Position numbers and translations under genes: made by a program
Part shown: in pieces, positions 27,229-36,565 of the stretch
Layout of the letters: every line of letters starts with the position of its first letter
Numbering within the stretch: position 1 is the first letter of the stretch
Source: Christensenella sp. UBA4379
Lineage (GTDB): Bacteria; Bacillota; Clostridia; Christensenellales; Aristaeellaceae
DNA: 64,000 bases
Reading direction: 5' to 3'
Assembly (NCBI GenBank): GCA_002391225.1
Contig: DGRV01000085.1
Coordinates: 6,571 to 70,570, forward strand
The notes under the pieces: generated by a model
What the model was told of the DNA's origin: nothing
The model's input: the letters and a program-made list of their open reading frames with translations, nothing else
Database searches by the model: none

Positions 27229-28833
27229 ATGCGCCGTTTAGCCCTTTGGCTCACTGCCGTGACCGTTCTCCTTCTGCTGACCATCCCTGCGGGAGCCCAG
27301 CAGAATCAGGATGTTTCATTCGCTCTTTCCAGCGTTTCCGTCAAGCTTATTGGCAATTCCCCCATGGCCGTCAACCTGCAGGCTTCCTGCCCCGGAGAGC
27401 TGATCGTTTCCAGCGCAGCGGATGGAACGGAGCTGGGCCATACGCCGGTGAAGGCCGGCAGCAATACGCTTTCGGTGCAGCTTCAAAGAAACGGGGAGTC
27501 GCTGCCTGCTGGGTCTTATTCCGTACTTTTGACCCTGGTCAGCGCGGAGGGCGTTTCCAGCCGCTCCAGACAGGTGTCCATCCGCGTAGAGCAGGAGGAG
27601 GACGCTGATACGCCGGAAGCGGAGCCGAAAGCATCCCCGGAGCCGGAACCATCGCCCGAAGCCCAGGATGGGCCCTGGGACTTATCGGTGCTGGATCAGA
27701 GTGTTTCCCAAAGTCAGCTTCTTTCTTTTCAGGCGGTGAACGAAACAGAAAACCTTTCTCTCGAGCATCCCGTATATGCCGGCGCTCTGCGCGCTTCTGA
27801 GGATGAAAACAGCTACTGGACCATGGAGCTGGGTAAATTAGAAGATGAACAGGCGATTTGGGACATCATGATGCAGCCTATTACAATTCTGGACGATCAT
27901 AAGCACAGCGCCAAGGAAACCTACAAGCTCCGGAAAACGCCGGACAGCTCCACCTCCCGCAGCAATATTGTTGGAGAAGTTACCTACCGCTCCCAGGGCG
28001 TCCATGTGGTCGAGCAGCTGGACAGCGGCTGGACGCTGGTGGAAGCCTATAACACTTCCTACGGCGACACCTATAAAAAGGACGGCAGAGTCGCCGGATA
28101 CGGAAAAACGGCCCAGCTGATTCAGGGCTATGTCAAGACCGATGTGCTGCAGCAGGTGGAGCCCAAGGAGGATTACGCCCTGCTGATCGATAAGTATACC
28201 CAGACCATGTACATTTTTTCCAAAGGGAAGATCATCGGGACTTTGCTGGTATCCACCGGAAAGGTCAACGCTTCCCAGCCGTGGAACGAAACCCCCGCCG
28301 GTGAATTTCTGATTGTCAGCTGGACCGGCGGTTTCTGGGCGGGAAATCTGTACTGCGATATGGGCCTGCTTTTAAATAATGGGTGTCTGATCCATGAGGT
28401 GCCGGCCCTGGTCAGGGATCAGGAAACCGGGTATAAGGATTATTCCACCACGACCCAGTATCTGGGCCAGAAAGCGAGCCACGGCTGTGTCCGGGTACAG
28501 CGCACGAAAAACGAAAACGGGCAGAACATGAAGTGGCTGTGGGACAACCTGTCCATCAATACCAAGGTGATCATCTGGGACGACGCCACACGCTACACGA
28601 ATTATCCCGATGACAGCCTGGTGCTTTATTACAACCAGGTAGGCGGAAACCGTTATCATCTGAATCAGTACTGCCACAGCGTCAACAAGCGGTACCACCC
28701 CTTGACCGCTTTTACCTACGGGGAGCTGACCGAGGAGCCCTACGACGAACTGGTTCCCTGCCAGAGCTGCACACCGCCGGAGCGGCCCGAAACCATTCAG
28801 AAAAAGAACCTGGCTAACGGGTATCCGTTCTGA
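27229..28833 (+). CDS. Secreted L,D-transpeptidase (YkuD) with SH3-like and C-terminal Cys/His domains
   Basis: A 534-residue exported protein. A signal peptide ends near residue 24 (PAGAQ). A beta-sandwich-like region follows, then a Pro/Glu linker (about 125-150), an SH3-like segment near 245-305 and the YkuD catalytic domain, with SHGCVRV placing the nucleophile at Cys420. It should form or edit 3-3 peptidoglycan crosslinks. The last 65 residues contain YH-x4-C and, later, CQSC-TPP, a putative small metal-binding module. The ATG follows GGAGGG and lies 20 bases after the glpK stop, so it is the third gene of the envelope operon. Confidence 0.88.
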   Translation: MRRLALWLTAVTVLLLLTIPAGAQQNQDVSFALSSVSVKLIGNSPMAVNLQASCPGELIVSSAADGTELGHTPVKAGSNTLSVQLQRNGESLPAGSYSVLLTLVSAEGVSSRSRQVSIRVEQEEDADTPEAEPKASPEPEPSPEAQDGPWDLSVLDQSVSQSQLLSFQAVNETENLSLEHPVYAGALRASEDENSYWTMELGKLEDEQAIWDIMMQPITILDDHKHSAKETYKLRKTPDSSTSRSNIVGEVTYRSQGVHVVEQLDSGWTLVEAYNTSYGDTYKKDGRVAGYGKTAQLIQGYVKTDVLQQVEPKEDYALLIDKYTQTMYIFSKGKIIGTLLVSTGKVNASQPWNETPAGEFLIVSWTGGFWAGNLYCDMGLLLNNGCLIHEVPALVRDQETGYKDYSTTTQYLGQKASHGCVRVQRTKNENGQNMKWLWDNLSINTKVIIWDDATRYTNYPDDSLVLYYNQVGGNRYHLNQYCHSVNKRYHPLTAFTYGELTEEPYDELVPCQSCTPPERPETIQKKNLANGYPF

Positions 28834-28853
28834 CGCGAATACAGCAAAAAAAC

Positions 28854-28883
28854 TTGTAACAACTGCGGGCGGCATGCTATAAT
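28854..28883 (+). promoter_or_regulatory. Sigma-A promoter of asd-dapA-dapB
   Basis: TTGTAA (28854-28859), an 18-base spacer and perfect TATAAT (28878-28883), about 47 bases before the asd ATG. Confidence 0.7.
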
Positions 28884-28929
28884 CGCTTCGTGTTTTTCAC
28901 GCAAAACCACTAGGATCGGGGGCTTATTC

Positions 28930-30018
28930 ATGCAGAAATACAAGGTTGGCATCATCGGCGCTACCGGGATGGTCGGACAGCGCTTTATCACATTACTGGC
29001 GGATCATCCCTGGTTTGAGATCGCCGTGCTCGCCGCCAGCGGCCGCAGCGCCGGGAAAACCTATGAGGAAGCCGTCGGCCCCCGCTGGGCCATGATGGAC
29101 CCGATTCCGGAAAAGATCCGCGGCATGAAGGTGCAGGACGCCGAACAGGTCGAAGCCGTCGCCGGTCAGATCGACTTTGCTTTCTGCGCGATTTCCGCTT
29201 CTAAGGAAGAAACCCGGGCGCTTGAGGAGCGCTACGCTAAAACGGAAACGCCGATCGTCAGCAACAACAGCGCATGCCGCGGCCTGCCCGACGTGCCCAT
29301 GCTGATCCCGGAGATCAACCACGCTCACACCGCCGTGATTCCCGCGCAGAAAAAGCGCCTCGGTTCTGCCCGCGGGTTCATTGCCGTCAAGCCGAACTGC
29401 TCCATTCAAAGCTATGTTCCGGCGCTGACGCCTTTCCTCTCCTGCGGCATTGAAAAGATCATGGTCTGCACCTATCAGGCCATCAGCGGGGCCGGAAAAA
29501 CCTTCAAAACTTTCCCGGACATCCTGGACAACGTGATCCCTTACATCGGCGGCGAAGAAGAAAAGAGCGAGCAGGAGCCCCTCAAAATCTGGGGCAGTCC
29601 GAACGCAGACGCCTCCGCGATTGTTCCGGCGGTTTCCCCGGTCATCAGCGCCCAGTGCCTGCGCGTCCCAGTGCAGGATGGTCATACGGCGGCGGTCAGC
29701 GTACAGTTTACAAAGAAGCCTTCCATCGATGAAATGCTCGCCGCCTGGGAAAACTGGGTCACCTATCCGCAGCAGCTGAAGCTGCCCAGCGCCCCGACGC
29801 CCTTTGTCAAATACATGACAGAGCCGGACCGTCCTCAGGCCAGGCTGGACCGGGATTTTGAGCGCGGCATGGGCGTTACGGTCGGACGTCTCCGTGAAGA
29901 CAGGATTTTTGACTATCGCTTTGTCTGCCTGTCCCACAATACCCTCCGCGGGGCGGCCGGCGGCGGCGTTCTGAGCGCGGAGCTCCTCTGCGCGACGGGC
30001 GAAATCGTCCACAAATAA
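28930..30018 (+). CDS. asd: Aspartate-semialdehyde dehydrogenase, archaeal/fungal type
   Basis: Reduces aspartyl-phosphate to aspartate semialdehyde with NADPH. The 362 residues include the nucleotide loop GATGMVGQRF (10-19), SNNSACRGLPDVP, the catalytic KPNCS (Cys157) and a GAGKTFKTFPDI segment. This is the subfamily typical of archaea, fungi and some Clostridia, not the usual Bacillus/Escherichia form. Its product feeds dapA directly downstream. The operon lies 16 kb from lysC, whose product supplies the substrate. Confidence 0.93.
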   Translation: MQKYKVGIIGATGMVGQRFITLLADHPWFEIAVLAASGRSAGKTYEEAVGPRWAMMDPIPEKIRGMKVQDAEQVEAVAGQIDFAFCAISASKEETRALEERYAKTETPIVSNNSACRGLPDVPMLIPEINHAHTAVIPAQKKRLGSARGFIAVKPNCSIQSYVPALTPFLSCGIEKIMVCTYQAISGAGKTFKTFPDILDNVIPYIGGEEEKSEQEPLKIWGSPNADASAIVPAVSPVISAQCLRVPVQDGHTAAVSVQFTKKPSIDEMLAAWENWVTYPQQLKLPSAPTPFVKYMTEPDRPQARLDRDFERGMGVTVGRLREDRIFDYRFVCLSHNTLRGAAGGGVLSAELLCATGEIVHK

Positions 30019-30054
30019 TCGGCCCCATCGTTTTCAGGAAGGAAGGAAAAACGG

Positions 30055-30963
30055 ATGAAAACCCCGCTTTTTCAAGGAGCGGCTACCGCGCTGATCACAC
30101 CGATGAAGAAGGACGGAAGCGTCGACGTTCAGGCGCTGGAAAAGCTGATTGAGTATCAGCTTGAAAACGGCGTCCAGGCCCTGGTTCCATGCGGCACCAC
30201 GGGCGAACCCGCTACGCTTTCGCTTACTGAGTGGCAGGAGGTCATCCGCCGCACGGTGGCGCAGGTACACCGCCGCGTCCCCGTCATCGCCGGAACGGGC
30301 GGAAATAATACCAGAGATGTGATTGAACGGGCGGCTTTGGCCAAAGCGCTGGGCGCGGACGCTCAGCTTTGCGTAACGCCCTACTACAATAAAACCACTC
30401 AGGAGGGGCTGATTGCCCATTATCAGGCCATCGCCGGCCAATCTGAGTTACCGGTGATCCTCTACAGCGTTCCCTCCAGAACCGGTATGGCCATTTCGCT
30501 GGATACGCTGAAGGTCCTGAGCCGGCATCCCAACATCATCGGCCTCAAGGAAGCCGGCGGAGATATCGGCCGGGTGGGTGATATAATGGCTGCTTGCGGG
30601 GACGATCTGCCGATTTTCTGCGGATCAGATGAAATCACCGTGCCGATGCTTTCCCTGGGAGCCGAGGGCGTCATTTCCGTCCTGAGCAACGCCCTGCCCG
30701 CCGCTGTTTCCGGGATGACGGACAGCTGGCAGAAGGGAGACATTACTGCCGCCCGCGAGCTGCAGCTTCGGTATCTGCCGCTGATTCGTCTTTTGTTCAA
30801 GCAGGTCAGTCCCATCCCGATCAAGGCGGTCATGCGCCTGATGGGCTTGTGCGAAAACGCGCTTCGGCTGCCCCTGCTGCCCCTTGATCAGGAGGCGGAA
30901 GAAACGCTCCGCCGGGAGCTGGTCCGCCTGAACGTGCTGACCGGAGAGGAAAAGAACGGATGA
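30055..30963 (+). CDS. dapA: 4-hydroxy-tetrahydrodipicolinate synthase
   Basis: Condenses pyruvate with aspartate semialdehyde, the committed step to diaminopimelate and lysine. The 302-residue TIM barrel has CGTTGEP at 46-52, PYYNKTTQEG (Tyr110-111), the catalytic LYSVPSRTG (Tyr137) and the Schiff-base Lys165 in GLKEAGG. GGAAGGAAGG precedes the ATG. It overlaps dapB by four bases. No lysine riboswitch is visible upstream of the operon. Confidence 0.97.
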   Translation: MKTPLFQGAATALITPMKKDGSVDVQALEKLIEYQLENGVQALVPCGTTGEPATLSLTEWQEVIRRTVAQVHRRVPVIAGTGGNNTRDVIERAALAKALGADAQLCVTPYYNKTTQEGLIAHYQAIAGQSELPVILYSVPSRTGMAISLDTLKVLSRHPNIIGLKEAGGDIGRVGDIMAACGDDLPIFCGSDEITVPMLSLGAEGVISVLSNALPAAVSGMTDSWQKGDITAARELQLRYLPLIRLLFKQVSPIPIKAVMRLMGLCENALRLPLLPLDQEAEETLRRELVRLNVLTGEEKNG

Positions 30964-31703
30964 AAAAAATACTTTTATGCGGCGCTTTGGGCAAAATGGG
31001 CCGCCAGGTCGCGATGCTCGCTTCTGAAAACGGTTTTGAAATCGCCGCCGGCATCGATCAGTCGGCGGAAGGAACAGCTGGTTCTTTTCACGTGTATCCC
31101 GGCTTTGACAGCCCGATCGCGGAAGAAGCGGATGTGATCGTCGATTTCTCCCGGCCCTCCGCTCTGGAGGGGCTGCTCCGGTACGCGGTTTCCAAAAAGC
31201 TGCCCTGCGTGCTCTGCTCCACGGGCTACGGCGAAAAAGAGAACGGAATGATCCGGGAAGCCTCCGCCTCCATTCCCCTGTTTGTCAGCGCCAACATGAG
31301 CCAGGGCGTCTATGCGCTCAAAAAGCTGATCGCTATGGCCAAGCAGCTTTTGCCTCAGGCGGATATCGAGATTATCGAAAAGCATCACCGCTATAAGGAC
31401 GATGCCCCCAGCGGGACGGCCAAGGCCCTTCTGGATGCGCTCTGCGACGAGGATACCACCCTGTGCTACGGCCGGAAAGGCAACAATACCCGGCGGAAAA
31501 GCGGTGAAATCGGCGTTCACGCCGTCCGGGGCGGCACCGTCTGCGGCGACCATGAGGTGGATTTCTTCCTGAACGACGAGATCGTCACGCTGACCCACCA
31601 CGCGCAGAGCCGCGCGATCTTTGCCAGCGGCGCGCTGAAAGCGGCGGGTTTCATCATCGACCAAACGCCCGGCATCTACGGAATGGATGAGATGATGAAA
31701 TAA
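30960..31703 (+). CDS. dapB: 4-hydroxy-tetrahydrodipicolinate reductase
   Basis: NAD(P)H-dependent reduction in the diaminopimelate pathway. The 247-residue protein has the N-terminal nucleotide loop GALGKMGRQ, DFSRPSALEG, and the catalytic EKHHRYKDDAPSGTA near residues 137-151. Its ATG overlaps the dapA stop (ATGA), so the two are coupled. It is the last gene of the operon; later steps to diaminopimelate are not encoded in the window. Confidence 0.97.
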   Translation: MKKILLCGALGKMGRQVAMLASENGFEIAAGIDQSAEGTAGSFHVYPGFDSPIAEEADVIVDFSRPSALEGLLRYAVSKKLPCVLCSTGYGEKENGMIREASASIPLFVSANMSQGVYALKKLIAMAKQLLPQADIEIIEKHHRYKDDAPSGTAKALLDALCDEDTTLCYGRKGNNTRRKSGEIGVHAVRGGTVCGDHEVDFFLNDEIVTLTHHAQSRAIFASGALKAAGFIIDQTPGIYGMDEMMK

Positions 31704-31708
31704 AACGG

Positions 31709-31737
31709 TTGCAAAACCGATGAAACTATTGTATAAT
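31709..31737 (+). promoter_or_regulatory. Sigma-A promoter of greA-lysS
   Basis: TTGCAA (31709-31714), a 17-base spacer and perfect TATAAT (31732-31737), starting six bases after the dapB stop. Confidence 0.75.
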
Positions 31738-31749
31738 AGTTCGACAGGG

Positions 31750-31767
31750 CGGGGCATTTTTGCCCCG
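31750..31767 (+). other. GC-rich hairpin at the 5' end of the greA leader
   Basis: CGGGGCA and TGCCCCG pair around TTTT a few bases after the predicted transcription start. No T run follows, so it looks like a leader structure or a relic dapB terminator rather than a working terminator. Confidence 0.4.
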
Positions 31768-31830
31768 TCCGGTTATGATTTTTGATGCAAATAATAGCTA
31801 TGCTTTTTTCATTTGAAAGGAGTTTTACCC

Positions 31831-32346
31831 ATGAACGAGAATGCGCCCCGTACCATCGTTTCGGCTGAAGGGCTGAAAAAGCTCGAAGAAGAGCTGAATT
31901 ATCTTGAAAATGTCCGTCGCCCGGAAATTGCCGAGCAGATCCGGATCGCCCGCGGTTTCGGCGACCTGAGCGAAAATGCCGAATACGACGCCGCCAAAAA
32001 CGAGCAGTCCAAGCTGGAGGCTGAAATCGCCGAGCTGCAGCAGACCATCAGCACCGCCATCGTGGTGGATGAAAACGACATCCGCACGGACCACGTCAGC
32101 ATTGGCACCGCCGTGACCATCGAGTGCAAATCCTGCACCGACGAAGACCTTTACGCCCCCGGCGAACAGGATGTGTTCACGATCGTCGGCGCCCGCGAGA
32201 GCAATCCGGCCAAACGGCTGATCTCAAACGAGTCCGCCATCGGCAGTGCGCTGCTCGGCAAGCGGATCGGCGAGGAAGCCGTCGCCCATCTGCCCGACGA
32301 CGCGGAAGTTGTCTTTATCATCTTGAAAATCGAAAAAGCAGATTGA
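31831..32346 (+). CDS. greA: Transcription elongation factor GreA
   Basis: Rescues backtracked RNA polymerase by stimulating transcript cleavage. The 171-residue protein has an N-terminal coiled-coil hairpin (about 10-85), whose tip ARGFGDLSENAEYDAAK carries the conserved acidic residues, and a C-terminal FKBP-like domain with SNESAIGSALLGKRIGEE. AAAGGAG precedes the ATG at 31831. It is co-transcribed with lysS, an arrangement common in Firmicutes. Confidence 0.96.
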   Translation: MNENAPRTIVSAEGLKKLEEELNYLENVRRPEIAEQIRIARGFGDLSENAEYDAAKNEQSKLEAEIAELQQTISTAIVVDENDIRTDHVSIGTAVTIECKSCTDEDLYAPGEQDVFTIVGARESNPAKRLISNESAIGSALLGKRIGEEAVAHLPDDAEVVFIILKIEKAD

Positions 32347-32361
32347 TCAGAGGGAAAACGT

Positions 32362-33858
32362 ATGCAGGATCAGACAAAGAATGAAGCACCCGTCCGCACA
32401 GTGCCCGCTCTTTCCGAGCAGGAGCAGATCCGCCGCGCAAAGCTTTCGGAACTGACGGAGGCCGGCAACAGCCCCTACCAGATCACGAAATACGATGTAA
32501 CGCACGAAAGCAGCCAGATCCTGGAAGGCTTTGAATCACTCGAAGGCCAGACGGTTTCGATCGCCGGCCGCATGATGAGCCGCAGGGTCATGGGCAAGGC
32601 GTCCTTTGCCCATCTACTGGACGGCCAGGGCGACATCCAGATTTATGTCCGCCGGGACGACGTCGGGGTCGACACCTATACCGCGTTCAAGGGCTATGAT
32701 ATTGGGGACATCCTTGGCATCACCGGCTTTGTCTTTAAAACGCAGACCGGAGAAATTTCTGTTCACGCGCAGACGGTGACGCTTCTTTCCAAGTGCCTCA
32801 AGCCCCTGCCCGAAAAGTTCCACGGCCTGCAGGATCAGGATCTGCGCTACCGTCAGCGCTATCTGGACATGATCGTCAATCCTGAAGTGCGGGATACCTT
32901 CATCAAGCGCAGCAAGGTCATCAGCGCGATCCGCACGTTCCTGGAAAGCCGCGGCTTCCTGGAAGTGGAAACCCCCGTCCTGCATACCCAGGCCGGCGGC
33001 GCGTCCGCCCGCCCGTTCATCACCCATCACAATAGCCTTGATATAGATATGTATCTCCGCATCGCGCTGGAGCTTCATTTGAAGCGCCTGATCGTCGGCG
33101 GCTTTGAGCGGGTTTATGAAATCGGCCGTGTTTTCCGCAACGAAGGCATGGATACCCGTCACAACCCCGAGTTCACGATGCTGGAGCTCTACCAGGCATA
33201 TACCAACTATGAAGGCATGATGGACATCGTGGAAGAGATGTTCCGCTATGTCGCCCACGCCGTCAACGGCACCGGGCTGGTGGACACCGGGGACGTTCAG
33301 CTGGATCTGGACAAGCCCTTCGCCCGTATTTCCATGGTGGAAGCGGTCAAAAAGTATTCTGGCGTAGACTTTGATCAGATTTCCACGCTGGAAGAAGCCC
33401 GCGCCGTCGCCAAGGAACATCACATTGAATACGAGCAGCGTCATCAGAAAGGCGATATCCTGAACCTGTTCTTTGACGAATACGCCGAAAAGAATCTGGT
33501 TCAGCCGACCTTCCTGTACGGCCACCCGGTGGAGATCTCTCCCCTGGCAAAGCGTGACCCGCTTCACCCCGGCTATACCGAACGGTTTGAAGTGTTCATG
33601 CTGGGCCGGGAAATGGGCAACGCCTTCTCCGAGCTCAACGATCCAATCGACCAGCGCGCCCGGTTTGAAGCCCAGGCGGCCCTCAAAGCCCAGGGAGACG
33701 AAGAAGCTCATGGCGTCGATGAAGATTTCCTGAACGCCTTGGAAATCGGCATGCCGCCCACCGGCGGCCTCGGCGTCGGGGTCGACCGTCTGGTCATGCT
33801 TCTGACCAACGCCTCCTCCATCCGCGACGTTCTGCTGTTCCCGACAATGAAACCTTGA
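32362..33858 (+). CDS. lysS: Lysyl-tRNA synthetase, class II
   Basis: Charges tRNA-Lys. The 498 residues comprise an OB-fold anticodon-binding domain (about 55-165) and a class II catalytic core: motif 1 around [17 protein letters not shown], motif 2 [15 protein letters not shown] and motif 3 [12 protein letters not shown]. The gene starts 15 bases after greA with GAGGG upstream. No T-box leader is visible. A terminator follows at 33883-33908. Confidence 0.97.
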   Translation: MQDQTKNEAPVRTVPALSEQEQIRRAKLSELTEAGNSPYQITKYDVTHESSQILEGFESLEGQTVSIAGRMMSRRVMGKASFAHLLDGQGDIQIYVRRDDVGVDTYTAFKGYDIGDILGITGFVFKTQTGEISVHAQTVTLLSKCLKPLPEKFHGLQDQDLRYRQRYLDMIVNPEVRDTFIKRSKVISAIRTFLESRGFLEVETPVLHTQAGGASARPFITHHNSLDIDMYLRIALELHLKRLIVGGFERVYEIGRVFRNEGMDTRHNPEFTMLELYQAYTNYEGMMDIVEEMFRYVAHAVNGTGLVDTGDVQLDLDKPFARISMVEAVKKYSGVDFDQISTLEEARAVAKEHHIEYEQRHQKGDILNLFFDEYAEKNLVQPTFLYGHPVEISPLAKRDPLHPGYTERFEVFMLGREMGNAFSELNDPIDQRARFEAQAALKAQGDEEAHGVDEDFLNALEIGMPPTGGLGVGVDRLVMLLTNASSIRDVLLFPTMKP

Positions 33859-33882
33859 GCGTTAATTTTTTAGTCAGAAAAG

Positions 33883-33908
33883 CACTGCTGTTTGACGGCA
33901 GTGTTTTT
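33883..33908 (+). terminator. Intrinsic terminator of greA-lysS
   Basis: CACTGC (33883-33888) pairs with GCAGTG (33898-33903), followed by five T. The stem is short but well placed 25 bases after the lysS stop. Confidence 0.65.
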
Positions 33909-33958
33909 CTTAAAGTTCGGATGTATTTTCTCTTTATGCTGGAGATTCTTTTATTCAT

Positions 33959-33987
33959 TTGTCAAAGCTCCTTAAAAGTGCTATACT
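33959..33987 (+). promoter_or_regulatory. Sigma-A promoter of the histidine kinase operon
   Basis: TTGTCA (33959-33964), a 17-base spacer and TATACT (33982-33987), about 44 bases before the kinase ATG. Confidence 0.7.
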
Positions 33988-34030
33988 GAGATGGAATGAA
34001 TGATCCTCGCTGAAATCTACGGAGGCCCGG

Positions 34031-36565
34031 ATGAAAAAGAGCCTGATGATCCTGGGGAACGTACTGATTGTGCTGCTCATTCTGACGTTTCTGACGTTTT
34101 ATACGAGCAGCGAGCATCGGCGTCTCCTCGCCTCCCAGACGGAGGCATTTGAAAACATGACGGTGGCCATGGAAAATGTGACCACCAATTATCTGCTGGG
34201 CGAACAGCAGGTCTGCAGAAGCTGGGCCAATTATATCAACGCCAGCCATATGACCGCGCAGGAGGCCATCGATTTCGTGGGCGCTTCCGTTACCGCGCCG
34301 GAAATCATGGCCCACATCCTTTTTACGGACCGAGCGGAGCTAAGCGGCATTTCCACCGTTCCGAAGGCCGGAAGCGACGGAGACTTTGCTGTTTCCTATG
34401 CCAACATCAACATTTTCAGCGGCGGCTTTGAAGAACTGCTTGGCAAAGAAAGCACCGTCAACGTGACCCGCGCCTATACCAACCCGACCAACGCGATTCA
34501 GTCCATTGCCTTCTGCAGCCCCATCACGCTTCTGGAAACGCCGGAGGGTCCTTCCAGGGAGGCGGTCCTGCTCAGGATTATCCCGGTGGCGTCCTTTGAA
34601 CAGAGATGGACCTTCCCTACGGAGGATTACCGCAGCGCCGAGGTCTCTCTGATTGATCTGGAAGGTAACTACATCATCCACGGCCATTCCTTTAAAAATA
34701 CCAATTTCTATGAGTTCTACCAGTCCTATAACCACGCAGGCAGGGCTCATATGGAGGAGGTAAAGCAGTCTGTCTCCGGAAGGCCCGGTACGCTGGTTCT
34801 GAGCAATGCACAGGGCCAGCAGTGCCTGGCGGCGCATACCCGGGTCAATTCCACGGACCACTGGATCCTGGTTACCATGATTCCAATGAGCCAGCTGGGA
34901 CGAACGGCCATGGACTGGATCCTCATCGTGATCATTTCCGTAGGTCTTCTGGCTCTGCTGGCGTTCAACATCATGTGGCTCGTGCGGCTGAACCGGCAGT
35001 TAAAGGCCGCCGCGGCTGAGGCAGAACGTGCCAACCAGGCTAAGACTGATTTCCTTTCCACCATGTCGCACGACATCCGCACCCCCATGAACGCCATCAT
35101 CGGGCTGACGGCCATCGCAGAGAAAAATGTGGAGGACAGTAGAACTGTCCGGGAAAGCCTGCACAAGATCAGCCTAGCGGGCAGCCATCTGCTGACGCTG
35201 ATCAACGACATTCTGGACATATCGAAGGTGGAAAGCGGCAAGCTGAGCCTGAGCCCCGTCACCTTCTCTATCGTAGAATGTGCCGAAAACCTGATCAACC
35301 TCTCCCAGCCCATGGTACGGGAAAAGAACATCGACTTTAATTTCCGCGTCAACCGCTTTGAGCATGAGTACCTGTACGCGGACCAGCTGCGCATCAACCA
35401 GATCTTTATCAACCTGCTTTCCAACGCCCTCAAATATACAGAGCCGGGCGGCCGGGTTTCTGTGGACCTGAGGGAAGAGACGGGCGACAGCGACAGCACC
35501 GTGCGCCTGATCTACCGGGTGGCCGATACGGGCATCGGCATGACCCCGGAATTTATGGCGAAAATGTATCAGCCCTTCTCGCGCCAGACGGACAGCCGGG
35601 TGAACACGATTCAGGGAACGGGCCTCGGCCTCGCCATCACCTGGCAGATGATCGACCTGATGCACGGCAGCATTGACTGTCAGAGTGAATTGGGCAAGGG
35701 CACCGTCTTTACGGTCACGCTTTGTCTGCCCCTGGCGGATAAGCCGGCGGAAGAAATGAAGCTCGATCCCATCCGTGTGCTGATCGCGGATGACGACGAA
35801 GTCCTCCTCACCACCGCAAAGGATACCCTTTTGTCTCTGGGCGCGCAGGCCGATACTGCCCTCAGCGGGGCGGAAGCCGTACGGATGGCCTCCGGCGGGG
35901 AAACCTATCAGGTGGTCATCCTGGATTGGAAGATGCCGGATATGGATGGCATCGAGGTAGCCCGGAAGATCCGGGAAAGCGTGGGCAGTCAGGTGCCGAT
36001 CCTGCTGATTTCGGCCTACGACTGGTCCGACCTGGAGGAGGCTGCCAAGGATGCCGGCATCAGCGGGTTCATCAGCAAGCCGCTGTTCCGCTCCACCCTG
36101 TACGAAAAGCTCAGCGAGGCGCTGGGCAAGGCAAAGAACAACGCAAATCAGGAAGACGACAAATCAGACATCGCCGGCATGCGCATCCTGGTGGCGGAGG
36201 ATAACGACATCAACTGGGAAATCATCTCCATGCTGCTTTCGATGCACGGCATTACCGCCGAACGGGCGGAAAACGGACAACTGGCCGTCGACCGCATGAC
36301 GCACGCCGAAAAAGGTGATTTCGACCTCATTTTTATGGACATTCAGATGCCGGTGATGAACGGGCTGGACGCTGCCAGGGCCATCCGGGCCCTGCCCGAT
36401 CCCTGGGCAGCTGGCATTCCCATCATCGCGATGACCGCGGACGCTTTCTCCGAAAACGTGGCCGAATGTATCGCCGCCGGGATGAACGGACATATCGCCA
36501 AACCCATCGACATGAAGCTGGTACTCAAGGAAATCAGAAGAATCAGGGAGGAACAGAAAAAGTGA
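34031..36565 (+). CDS. Hybrid sensor histidine kinase with two receiver domains
   Basis: An 844-residue membrane kinase. An extracytoplasmic sensor of about 260 residues (Cache/PAS-like by length) lies between membrane spans near 6-24 and 296-318. HisKA follows with the phospho-His in FLSTMSHDIRTPMN (His347), then the ATPase with LLSNALKY, DTGIGM and GTGLGLAI. Two receiver domains follow, with probable phospho-Asp in ILDWKMPDMDG (near 632) and FMDIQMPVMNG (near 770). No DNA-binding or other output domain is present. It overlaps the solute-binding lipoprotein gene by four bases, suggesting the lipoprotein helps ligand sensing. No separate response regulator is in the window. Confidence 0.93.
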   Translation: MKKSLMILGNVLIVLLILTFLTFYTSSEHRRLLASQTEAFENMTVAMENVTTNYLLGEQQVCRSWANYINASHMTAQEAIDFVGASVTAPEIMAHILFTDRAELSGISTVPKAGSDGDFAVSYANINIFSGGFEELLGKESTVNVTRAYTNPTNAIQSIAFCSPITLLETPEGPSREAVLLRIIPVASFEQRWTFPTEDYRSAEVSLIDLEGNYIIHGHSFKNTNFYEFYQSYNHAGRAHMEEVKQSVSGRPGTLVLSNAQGQQCLAAHTRVNSTDHWILVTMIPMSQLGRTAMDWILIVIISVGLLALLAFNIMWLVRLNRQLKAAAAEAERANQAKTDFLSTMSHDIRTPMNAIIGLTAIAEKNVEDSRTVRESLHKISLAGSHLLTLINDILDISKVESGKLSLSPVTFSIVECAENLINLSQPMVREKNIDFNFRVNRFEHEYLYADQLRINQIFINLLSNALKYTEPGGRVSVDLREETGDSDSTVRLIYRVADTGIGMTPEFMAKMYQPFSRQTDSRVNTIQGTGLGLAITWQMIDLMHGSIDCQSELGKGTVFTVTLCLPLADKPAEEMKLDPIRVLIADDDEVLLTTAKDTLLSLGAQADTALSGAEAVRMASGGETYQVVILDWKMPDMDGIEVARKIRESVGSQVPILLISAYDWSDLEEAAKDAGISGFISKPLFRSTLYEKLSEALGKAKNNANQEDDKSDIAGMRILVAEDNDINWEIISMLLSMHGITAERAENGQLAVDRMTHAEKGDFDLIFMDIQMPVMNGLDAARAIRALPDPWAAGIPIIAMTADAFSENVAECIAAGMNGHIAKPIDMKLVLKEIRRIREEQKK

